From: Bacillus velezensis
Lineage (GTDB): Bacteria > Bacillota > Bacilli > Bacillales > Bacillaceae
Assembly (NCBI RefSeq): GCF_001461825.1
Contig: NZ_LLZC01000002.1
Location: 1-52,944 of the forward strand
Length of the DNA: 52,944 nucleotides
Direction: 5' to 3'
Shown here: piece after piece, positions 15,677-22,919 of the stretch
How positions within the stretch are numbered: position 1 is the stretch's first letter
How the letters are laid out: every line of letters begins with the position of its first letter
Notes under the pieces: generated by a model
Database searches by the model: none
What the model saw: only the letters and a program-made list of their open reading frames with translations
What the model was told of the DNA's origin: nothing
Made by a program: the position numbers and the translations under genes

Positions 15677-16063
15677 GTGCAAGCAGTCAAACAATTGTCA
15701 TTCATTCCAGAAGTAAATGAAAAAGAAGTACGTAACATCGTCATTAAAGAGCTCAAAACGTATAGATCATTAAAAACCCAAGCGGAAAATAGACAAGAGC
15801 AAAAGGAAAAGGGAATCATCGGGCTGTTTCCGCAGTTACGAAAAAACACTGATTATAATGAGCTGAAGGTCAAGCAGATGGATAGGGCGCTAGAGAACTG
15901 CCTTGACCAAGATGAGCGCAGTATTCTTGAAAAGAAATATTTGTCTCCAAGAAAAATAAAGGATTTAGAAATTATGACTGAGCTCGGCCTCAAAAGAGAT
16001 AAGTTTTATCAGGTGAAAAGACAGGCCATCTACAATATCGCGACAGCGCTCGGAATAATCTGA
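15677..16063 (+). CDS. ArpU-family late transcription regulator
   Basis: 128 aa from GTG at 15677 (AAGGAGG upstream). The helical N-terminus is followed by a sigma-region-4-like HTH near the C-terminus (DLEIMTELGLKRDKFYQVKRQAIYNIATAL). ArpU-type proteins sit before the packaging genes and are thought to activate late transcription. PBSX Xpf holds the same position. Its targets may lie in the gene-free stretches at 17.3-18.6 kb. Confidence 0.85.
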   Translation: MQAVKQLSFIPEVNEKEVRNIVIKELKTYRSLKTQAENRQEQKEKGIIGLFPQLRKNTDYNELKVKQMDRALENCLDQDERSILEKKYLSPRKIKDLEIMTELGLKRDKFYQVKRQAIYNIATALGII

Positions 16064-16202
16064 GGGCTGTCTTTTTGTCCGTTAAATTAAATTCATCTTT
16101 AGAGTCTCAGCCAAGCGAGAAGGCTTTATAGTCAAGGCTTTTTTCACTGGTGCACTTATTGGTTGCACGATAAAATTGCAATAACTGAAAGGAGGGGTGC
16201 AA

Positions 16203-16247
16203 GTGATAAAAAGAAAAAGGACTCAGAGGAGTTTAGATAATGGATGA
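16203..16247 (+). other. Possible leader ORF with strong RBS
   Basis: GTG at 16203 follows AAAGGAGG at ideal spacing but encodes only 14 residues (MIKRKRTQRSLDNG). It overlaps the start of the membrane protein gene at 16240, so it may couple translation to it. Confidence 0.35.
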
Positions 16248-16401
16248 TAAAAAGAAAGAGGTTCAAAGAAAATATAGAGAAGAGATTAAGAGAAAGAAAC
16301 AGCAAAAAGAAGATGATAAAAACTTCACAAGAGAAGCCTTTATTGTTGTGACGATAATCGTGCTGTTTATTTTTTTGAATTTCATGTTCAAAAGTTTTTA
16401 A
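16240..16401 (+). CDS. Small C-tail membrane protein
   Basis: 53 aa. A charged Lys/Glu-rich first half is followed by one transmembrane segment (EAFIVVTIIVLFIFLNFMF) at the C-terminus. ATG follows GAGGAG. No family is recognised. Confidence 0.55.
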   Translation: MDDKKKEVQRKYREEIKRKKQQKEDDKNFTREAFIVVTIIVLFIFLNFMFKSF

Positions 16402-16422
16402 CAAAAAATCCCTTATCCCCAC

Positions 16423-16477
16423 TTGTACTTATTACCTATTAAGTTTATTATTGGAATAGGTAGAATATTACCAATAA
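16423..16477 (+). promoter_or_regulatory. Cargo promoter with overlapping inverted repeat
   Basis: TTGTAC (16423-16428), a 17-bp spacer and TATTAT (16446-16451) form a SigA promoter. TTATTGG (16448-16454) and CCAATAA (16471-16477) form an inverted repeat whose left arm overlaps the -10 box and ends before the expected start near 16458. The right arm ends 4 bases before the next gene's RBS. Confidence 0.7.
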
Positions 16478-16491
16478 GAAAAGAGGGAGAG

Positions 16492-16641
16492 ATGATGAAA
16501 GACTTAAAAGTGTGGAAAATACTCTTACTAACGTTGGTTTGTTCAGTGATTTTTTCTGTCGTGTTTGTGACTGTTCAAAGGATTGACCTGTATTTTAATC
16601 CGTCAGAAGTACCTGTTAAATCGATTGAAAAAATAAAATAA
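16492..16641 (+). CDS. Small membrane protein, cargo
   Basis: 49 aa from ATG at 16492 (second ATG at 16495), with GAGGGAGAG upstream. One transmembrane helix spans about residues 8-28 (ILLLTLVCSVIFSVVFVTV). It has its own promoter and runs on into the secreted protein gene, suggesting the two work together. Confidence 0.65.
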   Translation: MMKDLKVWKILLLTLVCSVIFSVVFVTVQRIDLYFNPSEVPVKSIEKIK

Positions 16642-16663
16642 CTTGTGTGGGGGATAAGGGAAA

Positions 16664-17236
16664 GTGAAAAAAATATTCTTTGTAAGTGCTATTGTTGCAG
16701 GGTTTTTTATGTCTGGGATCGGTGTTAACACGGTTAAAGCGGAAGAGTATAAAATTGATCCTATTGGAGATGAAATTGGTTCGGAAGATGGACGATCTGA
16801 TGTGATTGATCCAGTTGTAGCAAAAGATGGTCCAGAAGATGGGGTTAACGATGAATCTAGCGTGCAGCCTAAGATCAGAAAAATATCAGATGACATAAGC
16901 TTATTTTCTCTTCTAGGAGCCGGAGAGTGGGATTACTTAGGTTCTTCAACATTTAAAACTCGTTCAAAAACATTCTATTCTGGTGGAGGAGACCTTGGAA
17001 TTCAGATTTCTCAGCCATATATTGGCCCTGGATTCGCATGGCAGTATAAGCTTGTAGAAGAAGATCCAGTTATCAATGATACAGTCTCTCGCTTTAATTT
17101 AGCTAACCAAAAAGGAACATACGAAGTAGTATTCAATGTACGTAGTTTTGTTGATGGAGATAATAAAAAAGCAGAATTACACCTGGAGAAACTAACAAAC
17201 CCTGCAACAAGTGTCTCTACAAAATGGTGGGATTGA
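16664..17236 (+). CDS. Secreted protein, unknown family
   Basis: 190 aa from GTG at 16664. The signal peptide is residues 1-26 (cleavage after VKA). An acidic Asp/Glu/Gly segment (27-75) may be a propeptide or linker. The rest is a beta-rich domain rich in Trp, Tyr and Phe (GEWDYLGSSTF, QPYIGPGFAWQYK). No Cys is present. It shares a promoter with the small membrane protein upstream and ends at a strong terminator, so the pair is a self-contained unit. Confidence 0.72.
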   Translation: MKKIFFVSAIVAGFFMSGIGVNTVKAEEYKIDPIGDEIGSEDGRSDVIDPVVAKDGPEDGVNDESSVQPKIRKISDDISLFSLLGAGEWDYLGSSTFKTRSKTFYSGGGDLGIQISQPYIGPGFAWQYKLVEEDPVINDTVSRFNLANQKGTYEVVFNVRSFVDGDNKKAELHLEKLTNPATSVSTKWWD

Positions 17237-17239
17237 TGT

Positions 17240-17272
17240 AAAAGAGCAAGCCTGAGTGGTTTGCTCTTTTTG
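17240..17272 (+). terminator. Terminator of the secreted-protein unit
   Basis: AAAGAGCAA and TTGCTCTTT pair across an 11-base loop, followed by a T run. It isolates the 16.4-17.2 kb unit from downstream genes. Confidence 0.85.
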
Positions 17273-17767
17273 TATGTCCAAAAAAACACCGATAAAAAGC
17301 CGAGAAAATGCCGACAAAAAGCCGACAAAACGGGGGATAAAATGGGTACTTTTTTTAGCTGCGGTTTGTCATACGATAGAGACAAGAAGAAAACGAACGT
17401 GAATATCTGTCCCAAAAGGAGAAACCTGCGGACGCTGATCTTTTGCATGAGTCTATTTGTGCATCTGATTAGTGGCCGCTTTTTTTATGGCAGATTGGGA
17501 GACGCACCTTTCCCGTATCAAGTGTGCACTCGGATGTATCGAATGACAATGAAGGCCGTTAGCTTCACAGGAGGAGCGGCTGGAGTCTATGCAGTATTGC
17601 GCGCGATAGTCACGGGGAACGCAAACGGTGAGATCCCGATTGCAAGGAAAGTCTTTTAAACCGGCTCTCCATTTTCTTTGCTTACCTCCTGGGGAAAATC
17701 GGCGGGCCACAAATAAATAAAAGCGAATAGCGTAAGGCGGTGCTTATTCGGCAAGGAGAAATGAAAG
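17273..17767. other. Gene-free stretch after the late regulator
   Basis: About 500 bases. The open frames here on both strands lack an RBS and have atypical composition, so I do not call them. It holds four 11-bp tandem repeats at its left end and two Cys/Arg-rich shadow frames. It could contain late-promoter control or packaging signals, which I cannot locate further. Confidence 0.5.
17288..17331. repeat. Four tandem 11-bp repeats
   Basis: CCGATAAAAAG, CCGAGAAAATG, CCGACAAAAAG and CCGACAAAACG follow each other without gaps. Eleven base pairs is one helical turn, so the CCGA boxes face the same side of the DNA. That suits a multi-subunit binding site such as an activator or packaging site. 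Confidence 0.75.
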
Positions 17768-17938
17768 ATGAAGATGAGAGACATTTTATCTGCAGAAACG
17801 AAACAGCAACTTGAAAAAGAGAAAAGCCCCTCAACAAAGGAAGCTGATCCTTTGACGAGAAGGGATTGGGAAGAAATCATGGGAGTCAGAAAAGACACCT
17901 ATAAACGGACAGGCGGCCGTATTCGCCGTAAACAATAG
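17768..17938 (+). CDS. Small basic phage protein, unknown
   Basis: 56 aa from ATG at 17768 (AAGGAG upstream), ending at TAG 17936-17938. The C-terminal pattern LTRRDWEEIMGVRKDTYKRT plus an Arg-rich tail resembles small proteins seen near terminase genes in Bacillus phages. Function is unknown. Confidence 0.62.
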   Translation: MKMRDILSAETKQQLEKEKSPSTKEADPLTRRDWEEIMGVRKDTYKRTGGRIRRKQ

Positions 17939-17973
17939 TAATATGTTTTTCGTCCATGTCAATTACCGTTAAT

Positions 17974-18115
17974 AAACCATATTTTATAGTGAGTTAAGCC
18001 TCCCATTGTTAAGCGAGGATCAACAAAGAGGGAGGCTTTCTCAGTGAATTCGGGCGGTTCTAACAGCAGCATAATATTTGCTTGCAAAATAATTATTCCC
18101 TGCAAAATATGGTTT
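17974..18115. repeat. Inverted repeat flanking a hairpin (142 bp)
   Basis: AAACCATATTTT (17974-17985) and AAAATATGGTTT (18104-18115) are exact inverted repeats, extendable to about 15 bp with one indel. They enclose the GCCTCCC/GGGAGGC stem. This resembles either a large folded RNA or a small MITE-like insertion. Confidence 0.55.
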
Positions 18116-18130
18116 TATTCAGATGATTTA

Positions 18131-18160
18131 GGCGCTTTCTTAAGTGGGAGGGCGTTTTTT
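18131..18160 (+). terminator. Terminator in the gene-free stretch
   Basis: CGCTTTC pairs with GGGAGGGCG (two G-T pairs) and is followed by six T. It would stop transcripts coming from the 17768 gene before the secreted-protein gene. Confidence 0.6.
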
Positions 18161-18620
18161 ATGTTCTCTGTAAACTGCTTCTAGTAAGTCTCAGAATAGA
18201 CAATTGGCGGTTAACGGCTTGAATGTGGAGGCAGCAGGCATTCAAAACCGCTATGACCCACGCTTTGTTATACCGTTCTCCTTTAAAGCGTTGAAAATGA
18301 ATCTTTTTGACCACGTTGAAAACAATTGTGATATTTTCTTACAAATTTTCTTGAAAAGGTTAAAAATTTACTAAAATTTTTATTAAATAAGACTCAATTG
18401 ATTGACATGACCGATCGATTTGTCCCGTGGTCTAATTTCTTTTCTGCCCATTTATATGATTTATTACTTATCGGAAAATACTAAATTTTCATCATTTTTC
18501 TAAACGAGAAACTTTATATACTGGTTTCATAGAAAGGAGGGGGGCATAAAGCAGGAAACGAGTATTAAGTTGTCTGTTGTTAGCCTATGGATATCTTTAA
18601 AATCTAAAGGAGGAATTGAA

Positions 18621-19139
18621 TTGAATAAAAAGATAATCACATCCGTCACCGCTCTGATGCTCGCTACTTCCAGTCTGCCTGCTTTTGCCCACGCTAAAGA
18701 AAAAGAGGCTGAACCCACTGTTTCCTCAGCACCAGCCGTTAAACAAACAATGAACCTTAATCAGCCTAAAGCCGGAACTGGTATCCCTGGTGTTAATTTC
18801 AATGTAAATCTTGACGTCCTCGGCATAGCAAATTCAATCCGAGATGCTGTTGTGCAAAACGCAAATCGACCGGGTTTTGTCAAAAATATGATGGAATCTA
18901 CTTTTTACTCTGCGGGGCAGAAATATAATGTCATGGTATTTAATTTGGCCCAGAATTACGACGATCACTTCAGAGGCGTCAAATTCTATGGATCTGCCGT
19001 TCTAAATGGAGTGGTATACGGGATCTGGGTGTTTGAAGATGGGGAATTCACAAACCAAGGAGATGGCGGCTGGGATAACTGGGCGTTCAGAGGCTGGTTT
19101 GACAGAGATGGCAAATACGTAAAATTTTATAGACCGTAA
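18621..19139 (+). CDS. Secreted protein, unknown family
   Basis: 172 aa from TTG at 18621 (AAAGGAGG, 7 bases). The signal peptide is residues 1-25 with cleavage after AHA. A mature segment of about 145 aa follows. It ends with a Trp/Asp/Gly-rich domain (GGWDNWAFRGWF) and has no Cys. It is bracketed by a long gene-free leader and two terminators, so it is an independent transcription unit. Probably lysogen cargo acting outside the cell. Confidence 0.72.
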   Translation: MNKKIITSVTALMLATSSLPAFAHAKEKEAEPTVSSAPAVKQTMNLNQPKAGTGIPGVNFNVNLDVLGIANSIRDAVVQNANRPGFVKNMMESTFYSAGQKYNVMVFNLAQNYDDHFRGVKFYGSAVLNGVVYGIWVFEDGEFTNQGDGGWDNWAFRGWFDRDGKYVKFYRP

Positions 19140-19140
19140 A

Positions 19141-19195
19141 ACATCAAAAAGGTATGCGGTTGAAAAGTGAAGTGACACACCTTTTTGATGTTTTG
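19141..19195 (+). terminator. Terminator after the secreted protein
   Basis: ACATCAAAAAGGT and ACCTTTTTGATGT form a perfect 13-bp stem across a 25-base loop, followed by TTTT. Confidence 0.7.
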
Positions 19196-19220
19196 TAGAA
19201 AGCAAACGGAATATAACTTA

Positions 19221-19244
19221 AGCATCCTTCGGGGTGCTTTTTTA
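19221..19244 (+). terminator. Second terminator before the methylase gene
   Basis: GCATCC-TTCG-GGGTGC with a UUCG tetraloop and six T is a classic intrinsic terminator. Confidence 0.9.
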
Positions 19245-19267
19245 TTTGTACCAGGAGGCGATACATC

Positions 19268-20605
19268 ATGAATATTAGAACTATACCAGTAGAAAAGATT
19301 AACCCCGCTACATACAATCCTCGGATTGATCTTCAGCCAGGTAATCCCGATTATGAAAAATTAAAGTCTTCAATAAATAAATTTGGTACTGTAGAACCTC
19401 TTGTGTGGAACGAGAGAACAGGGAATTTAGTTGGTGGCCATCAACGATTTAAAATACTTATGGAGCGCCAGCCGGCAGAGTTAGAAGTATCAGTTGTAAA
19501 CCTGAGTGAAACCGATGAGAAAATACTCAATCTTGCACTCAACAAAACCGGCGGCGACTGGGACGAGGATAAGCTCGAACAAATACTAAGAGAATTAAAC
19601 GATCTTAATATAGACATTGATCCCACTGGATTTAGTACAGAGGAATTAGAAGGCATACTCGATTTAGATGTATCTGAAGATGTTGATTTTGATTTTAACG
19701 AGTCTGGGGAAACAAATACTAATGAGAGTTTAGTTGATAGGTTTATCATCCCTCCGTTTTCAATTTTCGATGCTCGCCAGGGGTATTGGCAGGAAAGAAA
19801 ACGGGCATGGCACGCTATAGGAATTAGTTCAGATGAAGGAAGAGAAGAGAATCTTTTATACCCGGATTTTTCGAAGTACGCAAAAAAAATGAAAGGAACG
19901 TCAATTTTTGATCCTGTCTTATGTGAAATAATTTATAAATGGTTCAATATTGATGGCGGAAAAATTTATGATCCGTTCGCGGGTGGAAGTGTAAGAGGGA
20001 TTGTGGCTTCTTTCTTAAATTATGAATATTACGGAATCGATATAAGGGAGGAGCAGGTTAAAGCAAATAAAATGAACGCAGCTACTATTGAAGGGCTAAA
20101 AATGCCTAACTGGATTTGTGATGACAGTTTAAATGTTAACAGTCACATTACTGAAAATGAAATAGATTTGATGTTTAGCTGCCCGCCTTATGGTGATCTT
20201 GAAGTTTATTCCGATAATCCAAATGATATTAGCACTATGGAGTATGATGATTTTGTTGCCGCTTATTCGGAAATAATAAAGAGGGGTGCCTCCAGGCTGA
20301 AAAATGATAGGTTTGCAGTTTTTGTGGTCGGTGATATAAGAGATAAAAAAGGCATATACAGAAATTTTGTTGACGATACCAAAAAGGCATTCCTGGAATC
20401 GGGCCTTCACTTTTATAACGAGATAGTTCTTATTAATGCATTTGGAACAGCTGGTGTAAGAGCAGCGAATACCTTTGTTAATAGAAAAGTAGTAAAGGTT
20501 CATCAAAATGTGTTGGTTTTTTATAAAGGAGATCCAAAGAACATAAAGGATAATTTTAAAGAAATTGATGTTTCCCACTTGGAAGAATTTATTGAGGAAG
20601 CATAA
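19268..20605 (+). CDS. ParB-like domain fused to DNA methyltransferase
   Basis: 445 aa. Residues 1-95 are a ParB/Srx-type domain (INPATYNPR, VGGHQRFKIL). The C-terminal part is an amino-methyltransferase: AdoMet-binding motif DPFAGGS (235-241) and catalytic motif SCPPYGD (304-310). Such ParB-MTase fusions are common in phages near terminase genes and methylate adenine or cytosine amino groups. The usual first residue of motif IV is Asp, Asn or Ser, so SCPPY is acceptable. It may protect phage DNA from host restriction. It starts after CAGGAGG and ends at a shared terminator. Confidence 0.88.
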   Translation: MNIRTIPVEKINPATYNPRIDLQPGNPDYEKLKSSINKFGTVEPLVWNERTGNLVGGHQRFKILMERQPAELEVSVVNLSETDEKILNLALNKTGGDWDEDKLEQILRELNDLNIDIDPTGFSTEELEGILDLDVSEDVDFDFNESGETNTNESLVDRFIIPPFSIFDARQGYWQERKRAWHAIGISSDEGREENLLYPDFSKYAKKMKGTSIFDPVLCEIIYKWFNIDGGKIYDPFAGGSVRGIVASFLNYEYYGIDIREEQVKANKMNAATIEGLKMPNWICDDSLNVNSHITENEIDLMFSCPPYGDLEVYSDNPNDISTMEYDDFVAAYSEIIKRGASRLKNDRFAVFVVGDIRDKKGIYRNFVDDTKKAFLESGLHFYNEIVLINAFGTAGVRAANTFVNRKVVKVHQNVLVFYKGDPKNIKDNFKEIDVSHLEEFIEEA

Positions 20606-20630
20606 ATAAAAAGACGCCCCATCAGGCGTC
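20605..20630. terminator. Bidirectional terminator between convergent genes
   Basis: GACGCC (20613-20618) pairs with GGCGTC (20625-20630). The minus strand reads into TTTTT and the plus strand into ATCTT. It lies between the methylase and the convergent small gene. Confidence 0.8.
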
Positions 20631-20826
20631 ATCTTAAAAAAGAAGTTAATGAAACTTTACGAGGGCGTTGGTTATATTTCTTTGCGATAGCCACTGCTTT
20701 TTCATTTACTCTAATCAAGTAAGGTTCTATTTTAATTATCGCTTCCTCTCGGCTTAAGTGCCCCATTTTGTAGGCTGCACGAGCCGCTTCTGCCGTAGTT
20801 TTAAGATCTAAAATATCTTTATTCAT
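20629..20826 (-). CDS. Small phage protein, unknown
   Basis: 65 aa from ATG at 20826, after AAGGAGAGG. It is all-helical and basic at the C-terminus (YNQRPRKVSLTSF). It is one of few minus-strand genes in the right-hand part and lies between the methylase and a candidate small RNA on the same strand. No known domain. Confidence 0.68.
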   Translation of the reverse strand: MNKDILDLKTTAEAARAAYKMGHLSREEAIIKIEPYLIRVNEKAVAIAKKYNQRPRKVSLTSFLR

Positions 20827-20899
20827 ATCTATCCTCTCCTTTGCTCTGACAGCATATATGAGTCCTACACAGAACTCGAGAGGTTTTTGGGAAAAAATC

Positions 20900-21001
20900 A
20901 AAAAAAGAGGGTGCTGCTAACACCCTCCAATCACAACAGAGATAGCTCCCTGTCGAGAGCGTGATCATGACGCGGCCGCGTTTGTGGGAAATCACGCTCT
21001 G
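20900..21001 (-). ncRNA. Candidate small RNA of about 100 nt
   Basis: A full promoter (21008-21036) is followed at the predicted start by a 10-bp stem (arms 20991-21000 and 20956-20965). Its loop carries the 10-bp palindrome CGCGGCCGCG. A small ACAGGG/CTCTGT stem follows, then the terminator stem GAGGGTG/CACCCTC (20907-20927) with seven T. No ORF is contained. Start and end both coincide with structure, which is why I call an RNA and not a leader. Confidence 0.65.
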
Positions 21002-21007
21002 ATTCAT

Positions 21008-21036
21008 ATTGTAATGGAGGACGGGGAGCATGACAA
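21008..21036 (-). promoter_or_regulatory. Promoter of the candidate small RNA
   Basis: On the minus strand TTGTCA (21036-21031), a 17-bp spacer and TACAAT (21013-21008) form a good SigA promoter. Its -35 box overlaps the start codon of the divergent gene at 21030. Confidence 0.7.
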
Positions 21037-21278
21037 GAGAAAAAACAAACGTATGTTCCTATTCTGATGAAGAGAAGGAAAAGCTTCTGCTTTTACATAA
21101 AGCCGATGTTCTTGAAAATATCAGTGAATCAAAAGAGAAGTATCGGAAAATCGTTAGTGCAGGCATTGCACAGTGGATCAGAGACTTTCAAAACGGTCGA
21201 ATAGAGGTAAACACTGTGGACGACTTAAAAAAGCTCATAGAGCTTGATATACAGCTTCAGAAGGATGAAGAAATATAA
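21030..21278 (+). CDS. Small helical phage protein, unknown
   Basis: 82 aa from ATG at 21030; GGAGG and GGGGAG lie upstream. It is charged and helical (YSDEEKEKLLLLHKADVLENI). A weak plus-strand promoter (TTGTGG, 17 bp, CATATT) lies inside the small-RNA region, so the two transcripts would interfere. No family is recognised. Confidence 0.65.
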   Translation: MTREKTNVCSYSDEEKEKLLLLHKADVLENISESKEKYRKIVSAGIAQWIRDFQNGRIEVNTVDDLKKLIELDIQLQKDEEI

Positions 21279-21292
21279 GTTATCTCACATTT

Positions 21293-21320
21293 TTGTGTTT
21301 TTCTCTCCTCTTAGTATAAT
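21293..21320 (+). promoter_or_regulatory. Promoter for leader peptide and YfbU gene
   Basis: TTGTGT (21293-21298), a 16-bp spacer and a perfect TATAAT (21315-21320). Confidence 0.65.
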
Positions 21321-21342
21321 ATTCATAAAGGGGAGGTAAAAC

Positions 21343-21372
21343 ATGGAAGTCATTCATTATAATAGTTCTTAG
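21343..21372 (+). CDS. Nine-residue leader peptide
   Basis: ATG at 21343 is preceded by GGGGAGG at ideal distance and by the promoter above. The frame encodes MEVIHYNSS then TAG. Such a strong RBS on a 9-codon frame upstream of the YfbU gene suggests a translated leader rather than chance. Confidence 0.4.
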   Translation: MEVIHYNSS

Positions 21373-21423
21373 TAACTTGTCATAAGTCCTTAGAGAATAT
21401 AAAAAATATAAGGAGCGAATTTA

Positions 21424-21954
21424 ATGACATTAAATTTTACAAAAGAGCAGCGAGCTATATTAATCAACCAAATGGAAATCCTAAAAAGATTAGACCCTCA
21501 AAGCGAGGCTGAATATGAAAGAAACATAGAAGTGCTTTATAATGGCTATTCTCACTTTTATGAAGAGATTTTTGGGCACATTGAAGATGAGTTTTCTCCT
21601 GAAATTACCCGTAAGGTTTTTGATGTTTTAACTATGTATAGAGCTCTATATTTTGGCTTCAAGAATCTGACAAGTGAAGAACAAGAGGAAATTTCTGAAG
21701 AAGATGTTTTATTCCAAGGGTTTGATGGGAATGAAGAACCGGATCATTACTGTTTTGCAAACCATGTTGTGAAAGAAGCGGGACTTTATTCTGAAATGGA
21801 AGACCTGATCAAAGAAGGAAAGATAGAAATGAATTCTCATAGAAACAGAGTTCGTTATTATAATGAGTTGCTCTCACGTTGGACAAAAGTCAGAGAAGAT
21901 GCTGGCGGAGAACATCTAACACTTCAACAAATAAAAAATGTATTAGGTAAATGA
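21424..21954 (+). CDS. YfbU-family protein
   Basis: 176 aa. The pattern LTKEQRAILINQMEILKRL...VLTMYRALYFG...FQGFDGNEE...LNSH-like (MNSHRNRVRYYNELLSRW) matches the YfbU family across its full length. E. coli YfbU has been linked to MazF-induced cell death; its biochemistry is unclear. Here it is a single-gene unit with promoter, leader and terminator just before the packaging genes, typical of cargo. The RBS AAGGAG lies in a TCCTTA/TAAGGA stem. Confidence 0.82.
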   Translation: MTLNFTKEQRAILINQMEILKRLDPQSEAEYERNIEVLYNGYSHFYEEIFGHIEDEFSPEITRKVFDVLTMYRALYFGFKNLTSEEQEEISEEDVLFQGFDGNEEPDHYCFANHVVKEAGLYSEMEDLIKEGKIEMNSHRNRVRYYNELLSRWTKVREDAGGEHLTLQQIKNVLGK

Positions 21955-21986
21955 TCAAAAGGCCTCGTAAGGCCTTTTTGATTTTC
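21954..21986 (+). terminator. Terminator after the YfbU gene
   Basis: AAAAGGCCT-CGTA-AGGCCTTTTT is a perfect stem with a T run. Confidence 0.9.
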
Positions 21987-22037
21987 TAAAAACAAACTCA
22001 AACTCAATTAGATGGCTCGGGGGTGGGTGATGATGTA

Positions 22038-22919
22038 ATGCCAAGAAAAAGAGATCCACGCAGAGACGAGGCTTTTCATTTGTGGAAAGAGAGCGGCGGA
22101 ACCAAGAAATTAAAAGACATTGCCGATGAATTGGGCGTCACCAGCAGCACTGTCCGCAAATGGAAAGCGAATGATAAATGGGAAGAAAAAATCAATGGGA
22201 GCGCTCCTAAATCGAAAGGGAGCGCTCCTTTTCGTCCGGGCGCTCCAAAAGGTAACAAAAATGCCCGGGGTAATAAAGGAGGCAAGGCGCCGCCTGGCAA
22301 CAAAAACGCCAAAGGGAACAGAGGCGGTGCCGCTCCCAAAGGAAATAAAAACTCTGTGCGTACAGGTGAGTATGAATCAATCTTGTTTGATTTCATGGAT
22401 GATACAGAAAAAGAGCTGTTTGATCAGATTGAAACTGACCCGCTCTATCAAATTGAGTTAACGATCCGGGAGCTTTATTTAAAAGAGCGGCGTATGATGC
22501 AACGCATTATGAGAATTGAAAATGGATTAAATGAGAAGCAGCGCCGTGTTCTTCAACAAATGCGCAAGGTAAAAGACATCATCCCAACTAATGACAAGAA
22601 AACAGGACTTGTAAAGCATGTGCCGCTTATGAACGAGCGGCTGGTTGTCACGGAAGTGGAAGAAACAGCGATGCGGTCCATTGACGATATCTTAAATATT
22701 GAAGAAGCAATGACCCGTGTTACCGACAGGCGGCTGAAGGCTATTCGTCAAAAGCATGATATCACCCGCTCTATGGATGAACACGATCTGAAGCTACGCG
22801 CCATGTATCTGACAAACGAGACAAAACAAGCTGAGCTTGAACGCTTGACCGCAAGACCTGTGGATAACTCTGTGAATATCATAATAGAGCGTAAGCGCAA
22901 GGATAAGGATGACAGCTGA
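22038..22919 (+). CDS. xtmA: Terminase small subunit, XtmA/YqaS type
   Basis: 293 aa from ATG at 22038. N-terminal HTH ([19 protein letters not shown]) binds the packaging site. Residues 55-110 carry Gly-Asn-Lys repeats ([19 protein letters not shown]), and the C-terminal part is helical. Same architecture as PBSX XtmA and skin YqaS. It stops one base into the large-subunit start. Confidence 0.9.
   Translation: MPRKRDPRRDEAFHLWKESGGTKKLKDIADELGVTSSTVRKWKANDKWEEKINGSAPKSKGSAPFRPGAPKGNKNARGNKGGKAPPGNKNAKGNRGGAAPKGNKNSVRTGEYESILFDFMDDTEKELFDQIETDPLYQIELTIRELYLKERRMMQRIMRIENGLNEKQRRVLQQMRKVKDIIPTNDKKTGLVKHVPLMNERLVVTEVEETAMRSIDDILNIEEAMTRVTDRRLKAIRQKHDITRSMDEHDLKLRAMYLTNETKQAELERLTARPVDNSVNIIIERKRKDKDDS

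Larger units (their letters stand above)
17939..18620. other. Gene-free stretch of about 680 bases
   Basis: No convincing gene on either strand. It contains a 12-bp inverted repeat pair (17974/18104), the hairpin GCCTCCC/GGGAGGC (17998-18036), a terminator at 18131-18160, and AT-rich sequence from 18340 with TATACT before the RBS-like AAAGGAGGGGGG at 18533. The region between 18170 and 18300 shows nothing I can interpret. Confidence 0.5.

Noticed and set aside
17261..17659. 132-aa open frame in the gene-free stretch
   Set aside because: No RBS, starts inside a terminator hairpin, crosses the non-triplet 11-bp repeats, and composition is unlike a phage protein.
20900..21001. T-box or metabolite riboswitch
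   Set aside because: No T-box sequence or specifier loop, and no amino-acid or metabolism gene downstream on that strand.
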